Shown here piece after piece: positions 62,749-64,000 of a DNA stretch of 64,000 nucleotides. The stretch comes from Rhizobium terricola. GTDB lineage: Bacteria; Pseudomonadota; Alphaproteobacteria; Rhizobiales; Rhizobiaceae. The position numbers and the translations under genes are program-made. The notes beneath the pieces were generated by a model. It did not search any database. It saw nothing but the letters and a program-made list of their open reading frames with translations, and had not been told where the DNA came from. Numbering within the stretch: position 1 is the first letter of the stretch; every line of letters starts with the position of its first letter. The stretch is from contig NZ_JABBGK010000006.1 in the NCBI RefSeq assembly GCF_012927355.1, forward strand, positions 62,001 to 126,000, in the 5' to 3' direction.

Positions 62749-64000
62749 TCAGTCGTTGCGCAGGCGTCCTTCGATCAGGTCGAGCACGGTGCGGGCGGCA
62801 TCCAGGACGTTGGTGCCGGGGCCGAAGACGGCCGAGACACCGTGTTCCAGAAGGTAGTCATAGTCCTGGCGCGGAATGACGCCGCCGACGACGACGATCA
62901 CGTCCTTCGCTCCCTTGGCCTTCAGCGCCTCAACCAGCTGTGGCGCCAGCGTCTTGTGGCCGGCGGCGAGCGAGGACATGCCGACCACCTGGACCTTTTC
63001 GGCGACGGCGAGGTCGGCCGCTTCATCCGGGGTCTGGAAGAGGGGGCCGGCGACGACGTCGAAACCGATGTCGCCGAAGGCGGACGCGATGACCTTGGCG
63101 CCGCGGTCGTGACCGTCCTGGCCGAGCTTGGCGACCATGATGCGCGGTTTGCCGGCCTTCTTGGAGTAGTCGGTCAGACGGCCCGAAAGCATCTGCATTT
63201 CCGGGTCGCCCTCATAGGCCTTGCCGTAGATGTCGTGCACTACGATGGGGGTCGCGGCATGGTCGCCGTAGACCACGCGCATGGCATCCGAGATCTCGCC
63301 GACGGTGGCGCGGGCACGGGCGGCCTCGACGGCGGCTTCCAGCAGGTTGCCCTCACCGCTGCGGGCATAGTCCGTGATGCGGGCGAGTGCTTTTTCGACG
63401 GCCTTGGGATCGCGCTGGCGCCGGGTCTGTTCGATACGCTTGATCTGCGAGGCGCGAACGGCGGTGTTGTCGATGTCGAGAATGTCGATCGGCGCTTCGT
63501 TCTCGAGACGGAACTTGTTGACGCCGACGATGACTTCCTCGCCCTTGTCGACGGCCGCCTGGCGACGGGTCGCGGCTTCCTCGATCAGGCGCTTCGGCAG
63601 GCCGGCATCGACCGCCTTGGTCATGCCGCCCATGGCTTCCACTTCCTCGATCAGGGCCCAGGCCTTCTCCGCCAGGTCGTTGGTCAGGCTCTCGACATAG
63701 TAGGAACCGGCGAGCGGATCGACGACCTTGGTGACGCCGGTCTCGTTCTGCAGGATGAGCTGGGTATTGCGAGCGATGCGGGCCGAGAATTCGGTCGGCA
63801 GCGCGATGGCTTCATCGAGCGCGTTGGTGTGCAGCGACTGCGTGCCGCCGAGCGCTGCCGAGAGAGCCTCGTAGGCGGTGCGGATGACGTTGTTGTAGGG
63901 ATCCTGTTCCTGCAGCGAGACGCCCGAAGTCTGACAGTGGGTGCGCAGCATCAGCGAGGAGGCCTTCTTCGGCTCGAATTCCTGCATGATGCGGGTCCAG
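62749..64000 (-). CDS. Methylmalonyl-CoA mutase (C-terminal part, runs off window)
   Basis: About 417 codons are visible; full enzymes have about 710 residues, so the N-terminus lies beyond the right edge. Visible motifs are [41 protein letters not shown] and, in the C-terminal cobalamin domain, [19 protein letters not shown] with the DxHxxG cobalt-binding His. It converts methylmalonyl-CoA to succinyl-CoA, linking propionate and valine breakdown to the TCA cycle. Fusion of catalytic and B12 domains fits the single large-subunit ScpA/MutA type. Confidence 0.9.
   Translation of the reverse strand, partial: WTRIMQEFEPKKASSLMLRTHCQTSGVSLQEQDPYNNVIRTAYEALSAALGGTQSLHTNALDEAIALPTEFSARIARNTQLILQNETGVTKVVDPLAGSYYVESLTNDLAEKAWALIEEVEAMGGMTKAVDAGLPKRLIEEAATRRQAAVDKGEEVIVGVNKFRLENEAPIDILDIDNTAVRASQIKRIEQTRRQRDPKAVEKALARITDYARSGEGNLLEAAVEAARARATVGEISDAMRVVYGDHAATPIVVHDIYGKAYEGDPEMQMLSGRLTDYSKKAGKPRIMVAKLGQDGHDRGAKVIASAFGDIGFDVVAGPLFQTPDEAADLAVAEKVQVVGMSSLAAGHKTLAPQLVEALKAKGAKDVIVVVGGVIPRQDYDYLLEHGVSAVFGPGTNVLDAARTVLDLIEGRLRND

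Overview
The window is GC-rich chromosome- or megaplasmid-type DNA from an alphaproteobacterium of the Rhizobiaceae (Rhizobium/Ensifer/Shinella/Agrobacterium-like). The reasons are the idhA-iolR-iolCDEB inositol cluster, thuAB, MocE-family rhizopine genes, a DUF982 gene, a BcsN-type cellulose operon and the CCTTCTCCCC-type intergenic palindromes. It is almost entirely coding, rich in ABC transporters, and has no rRNA, tRNA, CRISPR array or recognisable transposase.

Layout. 1-3460 (minus): HlyD-type adaptor and a partial RbbA-type double ABC ATPase/permease. 3614-10910 (minus): dipeptide/oligopeptide-type ABC importer (binding protein, two permeases, two ATPases) with a terminal amidase, and a DUF982 gene behind it. 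11485-14333: PfkB kinase divergent from thuAB. 14379-24846: inositol catabolism, with idhA divergent from iolR, then iolC, iolD, iolE, a small membrane protein, iolB, a second Gfo/Idh/MocA dehydrogenase, an SDR and a DUF3833 protein. 24857-27631: a two-gene FIST/PAS-GGDEF islet bounded by 86-bp direct repeats copied from the 3' end and terminator of the next gene, iatP. 27601-31205 (minus): inositol-type CUT2 ABC transporter (ibpA-iatA-iatP). 31606-37287: IolI-like isomerase and LacI regulator (minus), divergent from mocD-mocE-mocF and a PanB-fold protein that has lost the PanB metal ligands.

37312-46147: flavoprotein, aminotransferase and LysR regulator (minus) divergent from a ureohydrolase and a polyamine-type ABC importer. 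46455-53865: cellulose operon bcsA-bcsB-TPR gene-bcsN, with a degenerate copy of the bcsA leader after it. 54445-61635 (minus): branched-chain-amino-acid-type ABC importer (livKGFHM) joined to a GMC oxidoreductase and mmsB, with a divergent LysR gene. 62749-64000 (minus): C-terminal part of methylmalonyl-CoA mutase.

How it fits together. The centre of the window is an inositol/rhizopine region: uptake (ibpA-iatA-iatP), oxidation (idhA), ring opening (iolE, iolD), iolB and iolC, and a probable O-demethylase (mocDEF) that would convert methylated inosamines into substrates for the same route. Inverted repeats of the GGAA-N6-TTCC kind, the motif known for rhizobial IolR, lie upstream of both idhA/iolR and ibpA. 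The most unusual items are the repeat-bounded FIST/GGDEF islet, the altered PanB homologue in the moc operon, the small membrane protein inside the iol operon, the paired operators at livK/lysR and the duplicated bcsA leader.
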